From the NCBI RefSeq assembly GCF_015206815.1, contig NZ_JADEXZ010000010.1, forward strand, positions 1-64,000: DNA of 64,000 nt, written 5' to 3'. Origin of the DNA: Fortiea sp. LEGE XX443. GTDB taxonomy: Bacteria > Cyanobacteriota > Cyanobacteriia > Cyanobacteriales > Nostocaceae. A program made the position numbers and the translations under genes. Shown here piece after piece: positions 54,756 through 63,037 of this stretch. Positions within the stretch are counted from its first letter, which is position 1. Each line of letters opens with the position of its first letter. A model generated the notes under the pieces. The model had not been told where the DNA came from, ran no database searches, and saw only the letters and a list, made by a program, of their open reading frames with translations.

Positions 54756-54804
54756 TTGCCCAGTCTTTTTATATACTTAAAAACGAGAAATAAAGACTAG
54801 GCAA
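54756..54804. other. 13-bp inverted repeat in the 392-bp gap after the CRP-like gene
   Basis: TTGCCCAGTCTTT (54756-54768) and AAAGACTAGGCAA (54792-54804) pair with one mismatch. T-runs lie on one side and A-runs on the other. It could end the regulator transcript or be a binding dyad for the downstream promoter. The rest of 54647-55038 is very AT-rich with no gene. Confidence 0.45.
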
Positions 54805-55038
54805 TAAAAGCTATAAAAGAGAATTTTTTATACCTTATTAGGTCTATTTCTTTGATGATTATTTTTCAGCCATATGAGCATATAAAGATATAAAAAACGA
54901 AATTATTCCAAATTAATGAGAAATTATTCATGTAAGATGTAAAAACGTAGGCTAAGATACTCACGTGTGCTTTTGCACGTTTTTAATGCAAGAAAGTGTT
55001 TCTTTCACTGCACTCAAAATTTACAAATTGAGGTGAGC

Positions 55039-55401
55039 ATGACATTAGTAAAACGTTATCTGGTCGGTATCTTCTCTGTAGCAGCTTTAGGATTAGCTTC
55101 CTTACCTGCTAATGCCCAGACTAACCAAACAAGTACTCAGAGCGTCAATCAAAATGCTGCTACCGTAGGCGACGAAAACTACATTTATCAACGGGCTGAT
55201 CAGATCAATATCCAAAACAGCCGTCAACGCGTCAGAGGTCGGCGTTCTGGCGGACAAGTCAATCAAGGTAATGATCAATATACTGATCAATCTGCGGGTG
55301 CTGTAGGTTATCGCAACTCTATTGAACAACGCTCTAGAGTAATTAACACACAAAGAAACTCTGTTCGCCGTGATCAGCGTGGTCGCCGTGACAGATATTG
55401 A
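55039..55401 (+). CDS. Small exported protein with curlin-like repeats
   Basis: A 120-aa protein. The start at ATG 55039 follows GAGGTGAG; a frame extending upstream to 54967 lacks a signal. The signal peptide is VKRYLVGIFSVAALGLASLP ending ANAQ. The mature chain has two copies of a Q-x-A-x3-G-x2-N-x-I-x-Q pattern: NQNAATVGDENYIYQ and DQSAGAVGYRNSIEQ, separated by Arg/Gln-rich segments. This spacing recalls curlin repeats (Q-x-G-x2-N-x-A). The tail is Arg-rich. Function is unknown. Confidence 0.7.
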   Translation: MTLVKRYLVGIFSVAALGLASLPANAQTNQTSTQSVNQNAATVGDENYIYQRADQINIQNSRQRVRGRRSGGQVNQGNDQYTDQSAGAVGYRNSIEQRSRVINTQRNSVRRDQRGRRDRY

Positions 55402-55613
55402 TTAGTCAGGTTATTAGTTGATGAGATTCATTAGCTCTTAAGTAAGACTCCCAATCTTAATTGAAGATTGGGAGTTGCAAGCTAACTATTTGGTTTATCT
55501 TTGCGTAACGTATTGCTTTAAGCAATCACAAAATCAGGTTTAAAATTTTTGGGCTTTTTGAATTAATTCAGCATCAGAAAGCTTTTTCCCTCCATTTATG
55601 GAGAAATTTCATC

Positions 55614-55946
55614 ATGATGACGAAAAAGTATTTACCCTTAGCGGTCTTCTTGGCGCTCATAGCCTGGCCAAATGCAGCCAGCGCATCCAGAATAGAAATC
55701 CGTACTGATGACGGCACAACAATAGTTGATTCAGATAGTGGAATCAGAATAACTTCTGAAGAAGACAGGTATCAACCAGGAGATAGTTACTACACTCAAT
55801 CAGATTCCTATTCCCGTCGTCGCCTGCGTAGGTACTATCGGCAAGCACCCTGTCGTCGCTACACTTCTAACTACACCAAGCGTCAAACAAGTTACTCAGG
55901 TAGAAGTGTTGCTCAAACTACTACTTCTACAACTGTATGTCGATAG
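55614..55946 (+). CDS. Small exported Arg/Tyr-rich protein
   Basis: A 110-aa protein with signal peptide KYLPLAVFLALIAWPNAASA. Residues 24-60 are acidic (RTDDGTTIVDSDSGIRI), then the chain becomes rich in Tyr, Ser and Arg (YSRRRLRRYYRQAPCRRYTS) with two cysteines. Two adjacent ATGs (55614, 55617) could start it. Same direction and size class as its neighbours. Family not recognised. Confidence 0.65.
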   Translation: MMTKKYLPLAVFLALIAWPNAASASRIEIRTDDGTTIVDSDSGIRITSEEDRYQPGDSYYTQSDSYSRRRLRRYYRQAPCRRYTSNYTKRQTSYSGRSVAQTTTSTTVCR

Positions 55947-55976
55947 TAATTACCAGATGTTGATTAGGAGGTAAAC

Positions 55977-56381
55977 ATGAGATCCAAACTGTTATTACTT
56001 GGATGGTTATCGAGCAGTGCTTTACTACCGATATTACCTGCTTTTACTGATTCTGCTGCTGCACAGTGTGTAATGACTGATGTTGGTGTTCAAGTAGCTG
56101 TTCGTGGCTCTAGACAGCCTTCACGACAGAGCAACAATGTTGATTTGCAAAATCAAGGTCAATGCTCAGGAAACGCAATTACACAAGTTGGGACTCAAGT
56201 TTACACTGGCAGTGGACGGGCAAACCAACAACGCACCAGCAGACAACGCATTAATGGCGGTAGAGGTAACGGTACAGGGATAAATGGGCCGACTATTAAA
56301 GTTCCTGTTGGGGTTCAGGTGGATGTTTACAACCCAGCATATGATCCATCTTTAACTAGACAGCGCAATTTCCGCCGTTGA
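55977..56381 (+). CDS. Small exported protein, Gln/Asn/Gly-rich
   Basis: A 134-aa protein only 30 bp after the previous gene with a strong AGGAGGT site. The signal peptide ends near residue 29 (ALLPILPAFTDSAAA). The mature chain has VDLQNQGQCSGNAITQVG, a Q-G-x3-N pattern near the curlin type, then RQRINGGRGNGTGINGPTI and VGVQVDVYNPAYDP. Two cysteines may pair. Family not recognised. Confidence 0.65.
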   Translation: MRSKLLLLGWLSSSALLPILPAFTDSAAAQCVMTDVGVQVAVRGSRQPSRQSNNVDLQNQGQCSGNAITQVGTQVYTGSGRANQQRTSRQRINGGRGNGTGINGPTIKVPVGVQVDVYNPAYDPSLTRQRNFRR

Positions 56382-56550
56382 AATTTATTAGCTATTTAGT
56401 CCAAGGCTCAAACCCTTCAGAAAATTGAAAATTTTAGATTTTGGATTGAACAGATGAATATGGGGCTAAATAATTACTAATTAGTAATTAAATTATTACA
56501 AGCCCCACCAAAATCTAAGATCAGGTGGTTTTAATGAGTTGATTTAAGGT

Positions 56551-56892
56551 ATGACGAAAATGAGCAAACAAAAATTTATTTTTAGTCTTTTAACGGCAGT
56601 TGCAAGTGTTGGGCTTGCGTCTTTTCCTGTTCTAGCACAGGTGAACAGTAATCAAGGAGCAGGTCAAACTGCGGCCATTAATGGAGACAACAATACAATT
56701 ATCCAAATTATCAATCAAACTAATCGTCAACAGAATCGTCGAGGGCAGATAAATCGTCGTCAAGCACCTTATCAGCGACGTGATTCTAACAGAGATCAAG
56801 ACTATGGGATATCTCAAAATTCTCGTCGTGACCGTGGTAATCATTATGGTCATTACAAAAAGTATCGTAATAACAATCGCTGGTATAGATAG
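56551..56892 (+). CDS. Small exported protein with one curlin-like repeat
   Basis: A 113-aa protein with signal peptide FIFSLLTAVASVGLASFPVLA. The mature start, NQGAGQTAAINGDNNTIIQI, fits Q-x-A-x3-G-x2-N-x-I-x-Q. The rest is Arg/Asn/Tyr-rich (RRQAPYQRRDSNRDQDYG, HYGHYKKYRNNNRWYR). No close ribosome site is obvious; MSKQKFIF at the second Met is an alternative start. It is the fourth gene of the small exported group. Confidence 0.65.
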   Translation: MTKMSKQKFIFSLLTAVASVGLASFPVLAQVNSNQGAGQTAAINGDNNTIIQIINQTNRQQNRRGQINRRQAPYQRRDSNRDQDYGISQNSRRDRGNHYGHYKKYRNNNRWYR

Positions 56893-57097
56893 TGAAATTA
56901 GTTAGTTATAGCAGGTGACAGGGAACAGGTGACACTTCGGCATGGTTCGACTGCGCTCACCAGCCGCTCAGTGACCGCAGGTGACAGGGTTAAACGTCTT
57001 TTAGTGCATGATTTTTATCATTGGCCGATGTCCTAACTGCCTTGTCTACTGCTATATTCCTAGATTTTTCTGATTTAAAATCTACTTAAAGCTCAAA

Positions 57098-57134
57098 CAA
57101 AAAGGGGATAGTTGATATACTTATCCCCTTTTTT
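57098..57134. terminator. Bidirectional terminator
   Basis: AAAAGGGGATA and TATCCCCTTTT flank an 11-base loop with A-runs and T-runs outside. It serves the plus-strand small-protein gene and the convergent hemerythrin-like gene. Confidence 0.8.
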
Positions 57135-57198
57135 ATTAAGCTACAAAATCAGATATTTCTGTGTGCAGATTAGCTGCTATTGTCAGCGGGAACTCCCA

Positions 57199-58254
57199 CT
57201 AAACATTCACACCGGTTGTAGTACCGCCTAATCTTTGTTGAATTCTGCTCTTAGCTGCTTTGAATTGTGTAGCTAATTGCTCAGTTTGTTCAGTATTCAA
57301 ATTGTTGCGGATGGCAGCAAACATTGTACTTTCTTCTTGACGAATATGGTCGCCAACAATATCCATCAAATTTCTGACTCTATCTTTGAATTCAGGTGCA
57401 GAAGAATTAATAGCTTTGATTTGCTCTAATAGGCGCTTCATTTCGGCTTGTTCGTCATACAGTTCTTGGGTATCGCTCTCTCCGTAGAAGGAACGAACTC
57501 TGGGATACACTACTTCCTCTTCAGCTTCTGCATGGGCAGTTAAATCTTTATAAATTTGACCGAAGTATTCTTGGATCTTTTGGGGATTATTGCTTTGTAG
57601 CAGTTCTGTAAACAAGATATTTACCTTATTGTGATCCATGCGGATTACATCTTGGATATTCATATCTTGTTTGTCAGTACCTTGGGTAACAGCACTACCT
57701 ACGGCACCGCTAAAGGCTGCGATCGCATCTTGAACTCTTGCCCAAATTCCTTGATCGGCATCTTGTCCAGTCAGTTCGCGGACACCTAAAATTTCTAAAA
57801 TTCCTTTGAGTTGCTCTTGATGTGCGCGGTTCTCAAAGTTAACGGGATTGATAGGGCCAATTGCAGCCATGACATCAGCACCAACTTTTTGAGCTGCTTT
57901 ATGGACTAATAAGCCACTCATGACTTGTTGATGCTTGAGTAATTCGTGCTGAGATACTTTTTCGTAGAAACTTAGTTCTGAGCCTTGCATCAATTGGCGA
58001 ACTTTTTCGACCATTTCTTGCACAGTTTTTTTTGGCTCTTGCTGAATACCATACTGCACAATTACAGTTTCGATAATCCCCAAGTTTTTGCGATCATCTT
58101 CCAGGAAATCTCGAATGCGATCCGAGATTTCGCTATCAGTACATTCTCTCAAAAACCGTTCTTCGTTCTCAATGAGTAACTGTTGAATTAATTTAATACT
58201 AGCCAGTTTAGTAGCAATAGCATTACGTTTTGTATCATCTAAAGTTGATACCAT
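57199..58254 (-). CDS. Hemerythrin/HHE-domain protein
   Basis: A 351-aa all-helical protein. The N-terminal half (about 1-185) is a helical bundle with a conserved QHELLKHQQVMSGLLVHKAA stretch. The C-terminal half has the hemerythrin pattern: MDHNKVNILF, LTAHAEAEEEVVYPRV and DIVGDHIRQEESTMF, which give the His/Glu ligands for a diiron site. It probably handles O2, NO or iron in the cytoplasm. Genes of this type are often stress-induced in cyanobacteria. Confidence 0.85.
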   Translation of the reverse strand: MVSTLDDTKRNAIATKLASIKLIQQLLIENEERFLRECTDSEISDRIRDFLEDDRKNLGIIETVIVQYGIQQEPKKTVQEMVEKVRQLMQGSELSFYEKVSQHELLKHQQVMSGLLVHKAAQKVGADVMAAIGPINPVNFENRAHQEQLKGILEILGVRELTGQDADQGIWARVQDAIAAFSGAVGSAVTQGTDKQDMNIQDVIRMDHNKVNILFTELLQSNNPQKIQEYFGQIYKDLTAHAEAEEEVVYPRVRSFYGESDTQELYDEQAEMKRLLEQIKAINSSAPEFKDRVRNLMDIVGDHIRQEESTMFAAIRNNLNTEQTEQLATQFKAAKSRIQQRLGGTTTGVNV

Positions 58255-58510
58255 TCTGAAGTTCTCCTCAAAAAAATAATCGGATTATTCCTATTTACAG
58301 CTTGTCATGAAGTTAATTATTTTCCATCTTTCTTTTGAGCGATCAGTAGCGCAACTCTAGATAGAAAGCGATATTTTTTAACATAAAAAATTTTAATTAT
58401 TCTTTTGGATATACAAAATTTTAAAGCTTCCTCTATCATTAGATAGATAATTTTTTTAAATTATTTTTCTAGATTGTCCAAAGATAGTCAAAACAAGAGA
58501 TAAAAATACA

Positions 58511-59251
58511 ATGTCAGAAAGTCCTGGACTAGGAGAGCAGGCTCTAAATAAAGCCGCAGAAATCGGCTTATCTAGCCAGTTGGATGAAGTAGAAAATTTG
58601 GATGTCAATATTAAAACTGATCCCTTCAAAATGGTTCAGGGACAAGTAGACACAGTACAGATCACAGGCGAAGGATTAGTAATGCAACAAGACCTCCGGA
58701 TGGAGGAACTAGAAATGCAAATGGGTAATGTTGCTATCAATCCTTTAAGTGTGGCTTTTGGCAAAATTGAATTAACTAAACCTACGGAAGCTAGTGCTAA
58801 AGTAGTTCTGACTGAAAGTGATATCAACCGCGCTTTTAATTCTGAATATGTGCGTTCACAACTTCAATGCCAGAAAATACATATTAATGGGCATTCAAGG
58901 AGTATAGAACCTCAACATGTAGACTTTCGCTTACTGGATAATCAAAAAATAGGGCTAAATGCAAGCATCAAATTAAAAGAAACAGGTGAAACTCAACAAA
59001 TTGCTTTCTCCGCATTACCTAAGGTAAATATTAACGGGCAAACTGTTTCTTTAGAAAATGTCGAGTATGGCGAAGGTGAAGAAATATCACCCGAATTGAC
59101 AAAAGCTCTAGTTGACCAAACGAGTGAAATTTTGAATTTAAGTAACTTCGATTTAGAAGGAATGAGTCTGCGAGTTAAGCAACTAGAAATTACGCCAGGC
59201 AAACTAACGCTGCAAGCAGAAGCGTATGTAGAGCAAATCCCTTCCGCTTAA
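58511..59251 (+). CDS. DUF2993 (LmeA-like) lipid-binding protein
   Basis: A 246-aa protein. VENLDVNIKTDPFKMVQGQV, VAINPLSVAFGKIEL and LTESDINRAFNSEYV are typical DUF2993 text. The fold is of the TULIP/BPI type, binding lipids, as with LmeA in actinobacteria. No signal peptide is visible, so it is probably cytoplasmic or thylakoid-associated. It is 18 bp upstream of the DUF2231 gene, likely the same operon. Confidence 0.85.
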   Translation: MSESPGLGEQALNKAAEIGLSSQLDEVENLDVNIKTDPFKMVQGQVDTVQITGEGLVMQQDLRMEELEMQMGNVAINPLSVAFGKIELTKPTEASAKVVLTESDINRAFNSEYVRSQLQCQKIHINGHSRSIEPQHVDFRLLDNQKIGLNASIKLKETGETQQIAFSALPKVNINGQTVSLENVEYGEGEEISPELTKALVDQTSEILNLSNFDLEGMSLRVKQLEITPGKLTLQAEAYVEQIPSA

Positions 59252-59269
59252 ATAAAGGATACTAAACTT

Positions 59270-59827
59270 ATGGACACTATGGATACTTCAGAAACAACAT
59301 CAGCTTCTACTCCATTTCCCAATATTCCACCTGTTATTGAAAGTAATGATCAAGAATATCGTGATCCAGGTGTACCTAGTACAGTAGCGATCGCTGGACA
59401 TCCTCTACACCCTTTAAGCGTAATTTTTCCCATAGCTTTTTTAGCCGCAGCCTTGGGAAGCGACTTCGGCTATTGGTTAACTCGTGACTTTTTCTGGGCG
59501 AGGGCTTCTTTATGGTTAATCGGACTTGGATTGGCTGGAGGTGTAATTGCAGCTGCGATCGGGATGAGCGACTTTTTGAAAATTGAGCGAGTCCGCAAGC
59601 GCAAAGCTGGCTGGATACATCTCATTCTGAATGTTTCGCTCCTGGTTTTAACGCTGTTCAACTTTCTCCTGCGTTTGGGTGACGCTGAGGCGCGTCTCTT
59701 ACCTTGGGGGTTGTTACTATCCCTTGTAGTTGGTACACTGACTAGCATTTCTGGGTGGTTTGGTGCAGAACTGTCCTATCGCCACAAAATTGGAGTAGTC
59801 GGAGCTGGAAGTAAAAGATACCCGTAA
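59270..59827 (+). CDS. DUF2231 membrane protein
   Basis: A 185-aa protein. GHPLHPLSVIFPIAFLAAAL is the DUF2231 signature, with His residues at a helix start. About four membrane helices follow (WLIGLGLAGGVIAAAIG, LILNVSLLVLTLFNFLL, GLLLSLVVGTLTSISG). It may bind haem or take part in electron transfer, but this is not established. Operon with the preceding gene. Confidence 0.88.
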   Translation: MDTMDTSETTSASTPFPNIPPVIESNDQEYRDPGVPSTVAIAGHPLHPLSVIFPIAFLAAALGSDFGYWLTRDFFWARASLWLIGLGLAGGVIAAAIGMSDFLKIERVRKRKAGWIHLILNVSLLVLTLFNFLLRLGDAEARLLPWGLLLSLVVGTLTSISGWFGAELSYRHKIGVVGAGSKRYP

Positions 59828-59887
59828 TTTTATTTGAGATCAAAGACATGAAGGCTAGAATCTTGCCTAGTCTATAGCTTTGTAAAA

Positions 59888-60004
59888 ATGCGCCACAACC
59901 ACAGATCAAAAATATTCATCATCGTCTCTTTGCTCATCGTGACAGCGATGGGCTTTTTATTTAAGTATTACCCTGGGGTAGGTCGTCATACCGTTTCACT
60001 TTAA
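59888..60004 (+). pseudogene. Truncated DUF2809-like membrane gene
   Basis: A 38-residue frame, MRHNHRSKIFIIVSLLIVT then GFLFKYYPGVGRH, resembles the first helix and KxYxG motif that open DUF2809 proteins. The rest of the family (about 100 residues) is missing; the frame stops at 60002-60004 and is followed by G-rich filler. Probably a decayed gene. Confidence 0.45.
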
Positions 60005-60073
60005 GTTTGATACAAGTAGGTCGCAGGGGGGCAGGGGGTAGGGAGCAGACGGAAAGAATTAAAAACCATTAAT

Positions 60074-60345
60074 TTGTATCAAGATTTTCGTGAATTGGTA
60101 TCAGTGGCGGAACTCCAAACTTATTGGGATTTGCTAGAAACTGATAAACGGGTGGTTTTAGTATTTCACCCAGGCGCAACCAATAATCCAGGTGAATTGA
60201 CATACAGCAATGCGTTTTTCAACGCCATCAGCAAATTTAAAGGTGCGATTTGTTTTATTAGCACCCCCATATCAAACTACAACACCCTCAAAGTCTTTAC
60301 ACCCAGTCAGTTGATGAAATTTTAGAATGGCTGCGGCATAGTTGA
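60074..60345 (+). pseudogene. Frameshifted gene of unknown function
   Basis: A frame with a possible TTG start reads LVSVAELQTYWDLLETDKRV then VVLVFHPGATNNPGELTYSN and stops at 60325. Just before the stop another frame reads QSVDEILEWLRHS and ends at 60345, which looks like the natural C-terminus, so a one-base change near 60300 is likely. Parts resemble a thioredoxin-like beta-alpha core, but I cannot name it. Confidence 0.45.
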
Positions 60346-60375
60346 TTATATTTGTTTGTGAGTAAGGACAAGTTT

Positions 60376-60513
60376 TGCGATCGCTACCAACGCAATTCGT
60401 GTCGTTAGGAAATAAGTTGCGATCGCTACCAACGCAACTTGTTTCGTTACGAATGCTAATTTGTTAGTAACGACAACTTATGCGATCGCTACCAACGCAA
60501 CTTGTTTTGTTAC
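60376..60513. repeat. Three HIP1-containing 33-bp repeats spaced by multiples of 21
   Basis: Copies start at 60376, 60418 and 60481; each reads TGCGATCGCTACCAACGCAA then a variable TTGTTTCGTTA-like tail. Start-to-start distances are 42 and 63 bp. The conserved part covers more than the HIP1 octamer. No frame crosses it with coding character. Confidence 0.7.
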
Positions 60514-61019
60514 TAACACTTATCTATTTGTGGTAAATGCTTATATTGTCGTTACTATTGCATAAATAAAAATTATCATTAAAATCCTATAATAATGGCA
60601 GAATCAAAGCTCTCGGCTATTTACCAATTGGTAAAATACGCACCACAAGGTAGAAAGATGCGATCGCCAGATATCTGCAATTACTACTCTGTGGGAAAGC
60701 TGTTATTTTATCCATTCCATAGTGAAAAAAGCAGGGGAGCAGGGAGCAGGGGAGAAAAACCACCCACAAGGGGTGGGGCTTCCCTACGGGACGCTACGCG
60801 AACAACCAAGGGAGAAAAGGAGCAAGGGGGCTTTTGCCCACAAGGGGCAAGGTTTTTACCTTTCCCCCTGCCCCCTGCCTCTAATAAATAGTCAAAATTT
60901 AATTAAACAAATTAAGCTTTAATTATAAATAGATATCTATTTACTGCAATTGTGTACTAATTTGTAGCAATTGCTGTCTCATTCATAAAAAATACTTAAA
61001 AAAAAGTTATTCAAAAGTT
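60514..61019. other. Low-complexity intergenic stretch ahead of flv1
   Basis: Contains GGGGAGCAGGGAGCAGGGGAG-type purine repeats and related CCCCTGCCCCCTGCC (60731-60881), which can fold on each other, and GGACGCTACGCGAACA filler common in Nostoc. An open frame at 60595 covers this but has biased filler content and no family resemblance. The last 100 bp are AT-rich and should hold the flv1 promoter. Confidence 0.5.
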
Positions 61020-62732
61020 ATGACAGAAACTAAACCTCGTGATGTGCAGATACTACCTATTGCTACAAATACAACCGTACTGCGATCGCGCAGTTGGGCA
61101 AGACTGAGATTTGAAATAGAATATGCTTTAGCTAAAGGCACGACTGCAAATTCATACTTAATTCAAGGTGATAAAATTGCTTTGATTGACCCGCCTGGGG
61201 AAACCTTCACGCAAATTTATTTGGAGGCTTTACAAAAGCGCCTTGATGTGAAAGCGATTGATTATGTTATTCTCGGTCATATCAATCCCAACCGCGCCGC
61301 CACATTGAAGGCTTTACTAGAAATCGCGCCACAAATTACCTTTGTCTGTTCTAATCCGGGGGCGATTAATTTACGCGGAGTTTTAGAAAATCAAGACTTA
61401 CCAATTATGATCATGCGGGGGGAAGAAACCCTGGATTTAGGTAAGGGACATTATTTGCAATTTATTCCTACACCCAACCCCCGCTACGCTGATGAACTCT
61501 GCACCTACGACCCGCAAACCGAAATTCTTTACACAGATAAGTTATTTGGGGCGCATATCTGCGGCGACCAAGTATTTGATGAAGGTTGGGAAATAATTAA
61601 CGAAGACCGCCGCTATTATTATGATTGTCTCATGGCTCCCCATGCGCGGCAAGTAGAAACAGCGTTAGAAAAACTGGCGGATTTTCCTGTACGTTTGTAC
61701 GCGACGGGACACGGGCCGTTGGTACGTTACGGCTTAATTGACTTGACTCAAGCTTATCGGCAATGGAGTCAACAGCAAACATCTGCTGACTTGACAGTAG
61801 CCTTAATTTATGCGTCAGCCTATGGAAATACTACAACCTTAGCCCAAGCGATCGCCCGTGGCATTACGAAAGCTGGTGTTGCTGTAGAATCAATTAATTG
61901 CGAATTTACCGAGCCAGAAGAAATCCGCGCGGCTGTGGAAAAATCTGCTGGTTTTATCATGGGTTCCCCAACGCTGGGAGGACATGCACCCACACCAGTA
62001 CAAACAGCTTTAGGGATCGTGCTGTCAACAGGAACAAATAATAAACTTGCAGGTGTATTTGGTTCCTTTGGTTGGAGTGGCGAAGCCGTCGATTTAATTG
62101 AAAGCAAACTCAAAGATGCTGGCTATCGCTTTGGTTTTGATACCATCCGCATCAAGTTTAAACCCGACGATGCTACCTTGCAATTATGTGAAGAAGCCGG
62201 AACAGACTTTGCCCAAACACTGAAAAAAGCAAAAAAAGTGCGCGTGCAAAGTCTACCAGCCACGAATGTTGAACAAGCAGTTGGACGCATCGTAGGTTCT
62301 CTGTGTGTGCTAACAGCCAAACACGACGATAGAGCCAGCGCCATGTTAGCCTCTTGGGTAGCTCAAGCCAGCTTTAATCCGCCGGGATTAACCATAGCCG
62401 TTGCTAAAGACCGCGCCGTAGAACCACTTACTCATTCAGGTAATAAATTTGTCCTAAACATTCTCCAGGAAGGCAATCATTTGGGGTTGATGAAACATTT
62501 CCTCAAACCCTTTAGCCCTGGACAAGACCGATTTGCAGATGTTGCTACCGAGGAAAGTACAAATGGCTCTCCTATACTCACAGATGCTTTAGCTTACTTG
62601 GAGTGTAAAGTTCAAAACCGCATGGAATCTGGTGATCACTGGCTGGTTTATGCCACTGTGGAAAACGGTAAGGTTTTAAATCAAGATGGTGTCACATCTG
62701 TGCATCATCGCAAGTCTGCAACGCATTATTGA
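61020..62732 (+). CDS. flv1: Flavodiiron protein, Flv1-type
   Basis: A 570-aa three-domain protein: metallo-beta-lactamase-like (about 25-250), flavodoxin-like (about 258-400, SAYGNTTTLAQAIARG and GSPTLGGHAPTP), and NAD(P)H:flavin reductase-like (about 415-565). Such three-domain forms reduce O2 to water downstream of photosystem I, with Flv1 pairing with Flv3. The diiron motif H-x-E-x-D-H is changed to GHINPNRA, keeping only the first His, which marks the Flv1/Flv2 branch. RSRSWARLRFEIEYAL and overall text favour Flv1, but Flv2 is not fully excluded. No Flv3 gene is in the window. Confidence 0.85.
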   Translation: MTETKPRDVQILPIATNTTVLRSRSWARLRFEIEYALAKGTTANSYLIQGDKIALIDPPGETFTQIYLEALQKRLDVKAIDYVILGHINPNRAATLKALLEIAPQITFVCSNPGAINLRGVLENQDLPIMIMRGEETLDLGKGHYLQFIPTPNPRYADELCTYDPQTEILYTDKLFGAHICGDQVFDEGWEIINEDRRYYYDCLMAPHARQVETALEKLADFPVRLYATGHGPLVRYGLIDLTQAYRQWSQQQTSADLTVALIYASAYGNTTTLAQAIARGITKAGVAVESINCEFTEPEEIRAAVEKSAGFIMGSPTLGGHAPTPVQTALGIVLSTGTNNKLAGVFGSFGWSGEAVDLIESKLKDAGYRFGFDTIRIKFKPDDATLQLCEEAGTDFAQTLKKAKKVRVQSLPATNVEQAVGRIVGSLCVLTAKHDDRASAMLASWVAQASFNPPGLTIAVAKDRAVEPLTHSGNKFVLNILQEGNHLGLMKHFLKPFSPGQDRFADVATEESTNGSPILTDALAYLECKVQNRMESGDHWLVYATVENGKVLNQDGVTSVHHRKSATHY

Positions 62733-62995
62733 GTGCTGAGTGCTGAGTTTTTTAAACCCCTCTCCAAACATCTCCCCGTTGGCATCAGCCTGCCGTTAGG
62801 CAAGCTGAGAGAGGCTTTGATTCTTGCTCCCCTTCCCTGTCTTTGCTACGCAACGCTACCGCGAACGACACGCTGCGCGAACGTAGGGAAGGGGTTGGGG
62901 GTTAGGTTTGAGTAAAAATTGCAAACGGCATTATTTAGTAAGAATGACATGGGTAAACTTCATTACATCGAGTATAACGAGTAATGTAATTCTAA

Positions 62996-63027
62996 AATTA
63001 CGAATTACGAATTACGAATTACGAATT
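62996..63027. repeat. AATTACG heptamer repeat upstream of ftsX
   Basis: Four AATTACG units plus AATT, the same array as 22472-22503. It ends 10 bp before the likely ftsX start, leaving little room for a ribosome site. Between 62733 and 62995 there is only filler (CCCCTCTCC, GCTACGCAACGCTACCGCGAA). Confidence 0.88.
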
Positions 63028-63037
63028 GGTAGAATCT

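Noticed and set aside
60595-60891. 98-codon ORF ahead of flv1
   Set aside because: Mostly made of GGGGAGCAGGGAG-type filler and common Nostoc intergenic repeats; no recognisable protein.
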